From: Methylotenera_A sp036676175 | Lineage (GTDB): Bacteria; Pseudomonadota; Gammaproteobacteria; Burkholderiales; Methylophilaceae | Length of the DNA stretch: 14,495 bases | Direction of reading: 5' to 3' | Assembly (NCBI GenBank): GCA_036676175.1 | Contig: JAKFDL010000057.1 | Coordinates: 1-14,495, forward strand | Shown: positions 14,290 through 14,495 of the stretch, one piece after another | How positions within the stretch are numbered: the stretch's first letter is position 1 | Layout of the letters: every line of letters starts with the position of its first letter | Program-made: the position numbers and the translations under genes | The notes under the pieces: generated by a model | Told to the model about the DNA's origin: nothing | What the model saw: only the letters and a program-made list of their open reading frames with translations | Databases searched by the model: none

Positions 14290-14495
14290 ATGAGCACCGT
14301 GCAAAAACCTGGCAAAAACGAATACCACCAAAGTAACTTCATGACCAATATTTTATTTGGCAGTCGCTGGCTACAACTGCCTTTATATTTAGGTCTAATT
14401 GTCGCACAAGCCGTTTATGTATTTCACTTTGGCGTAGAGCTAACGCATTTAGTAGAGAAAGTTCCTCATCTAAAGGAAGCCGACATCATGTTGAT
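14290..14495 (+). CDS. UPF0114 / YqhA-family membrane protein, N-terminal part; runs off the right edge
   Basis: The first 68 codons are visible, starting MSTVQKPGKNEYHQSN. The segment FGSRWLQLPLYLGLIVAQAV and the following VFHFGVELTHLVEKVPHLKE-ADIML match the start of YqhA-type inner-membrane proteins (UPF0114), with the conserved SRW and a first membrane helix at about 27-47. Compared with E. coli YqhA there are about 12-15 extra hydrophilic residues at the N-terminus, and an alternative start at Met18 (14341) is possible. The function of the family is not known to me. It follows rlmJ by 39 bases. Confidence 0.8.
   Translation, partial: MSTVQKPGKNEYHQSNFMTNILFGSRWLQLPLYLGLIVAQAVYVFHFGVELTHLVEKVPHLKEADIML

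Overview
The window looks like a chromosomal segment of a Gram-negative betaproteobacterium. A member of the methylotrophic Methylophilaceae (Methylotenera-like) is my best guess, based on the uvrC-pgsA-tRNA-Gly-tRNA-Cys order, moderate-to-low GC and protein style. This assignment is inference; no 16S rRNA or other marker is present. I see no insertion sequence, prophage or CRISPR array.

Region 1 (1-8119) is a nearly complete Lap-type system, in which cyclic di-GMP controls retention of a giant surface adhesin. The minus strand at the left edge carries the N-terminus of a LapA-like adhesin whose TAAG cleavage site falls at residues 108-111. Divergent from it are lapG (periplasmic cysteine protease, 1175-1942) and lapD (inner-membrane c-di-GMP receptor with degenerate GGDEF and EAL domains, 1963-3888). 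Facing these on the minus strand is a probable operon: lapB (type I secretion ABC transporter), lapC (HlyD-type membrane-fusion protein) and a LuxR-type regulator with a degenerate receiver. The regulator's stop codon overlaps that of lapD in a TTAA. By the known logic of the family, LapBC plus an outer-membrane LapE/TolC (not in the window) export the adhesin. The retention module holds it in the outer membrane pore. At high c-di-GMP LapD sequesters LapG; at low c-di-GMP LapG is freed and cuts the adhesin off.

Region 2 (8120-8584) has no protein gene. It holds the lapBC upstream region with a 14-bp palindrome, tRNA-Cys(GCA), two hairpins, and tRNA-Gly(GCC) behind a near-consensus promoter with a GC-rich discriminator.

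Region 3 (8585-11018) is core housekeeping: uvrC followed by pgsA on the minus strand.

Region 4 (11140-13285, minus strand) is a set of small accessory genes: an AT-rich secreted SGNH/CE3-like esterase, a small 4-oxalocrotonate-tautomerase-family protein without the canonical arginines, a cation diffusion facilitator that lacks its C-terminal cytoplasmic domain, and a secreted EF-hand protein with its own Rho-independent terminator.

Region 5 (13405-end, plus strand) is rlmJ, whose start region is a 13-bp tandem duplication, followed by the start of a UPF0114/YqhA-family membrane protein that runs off the right edge.
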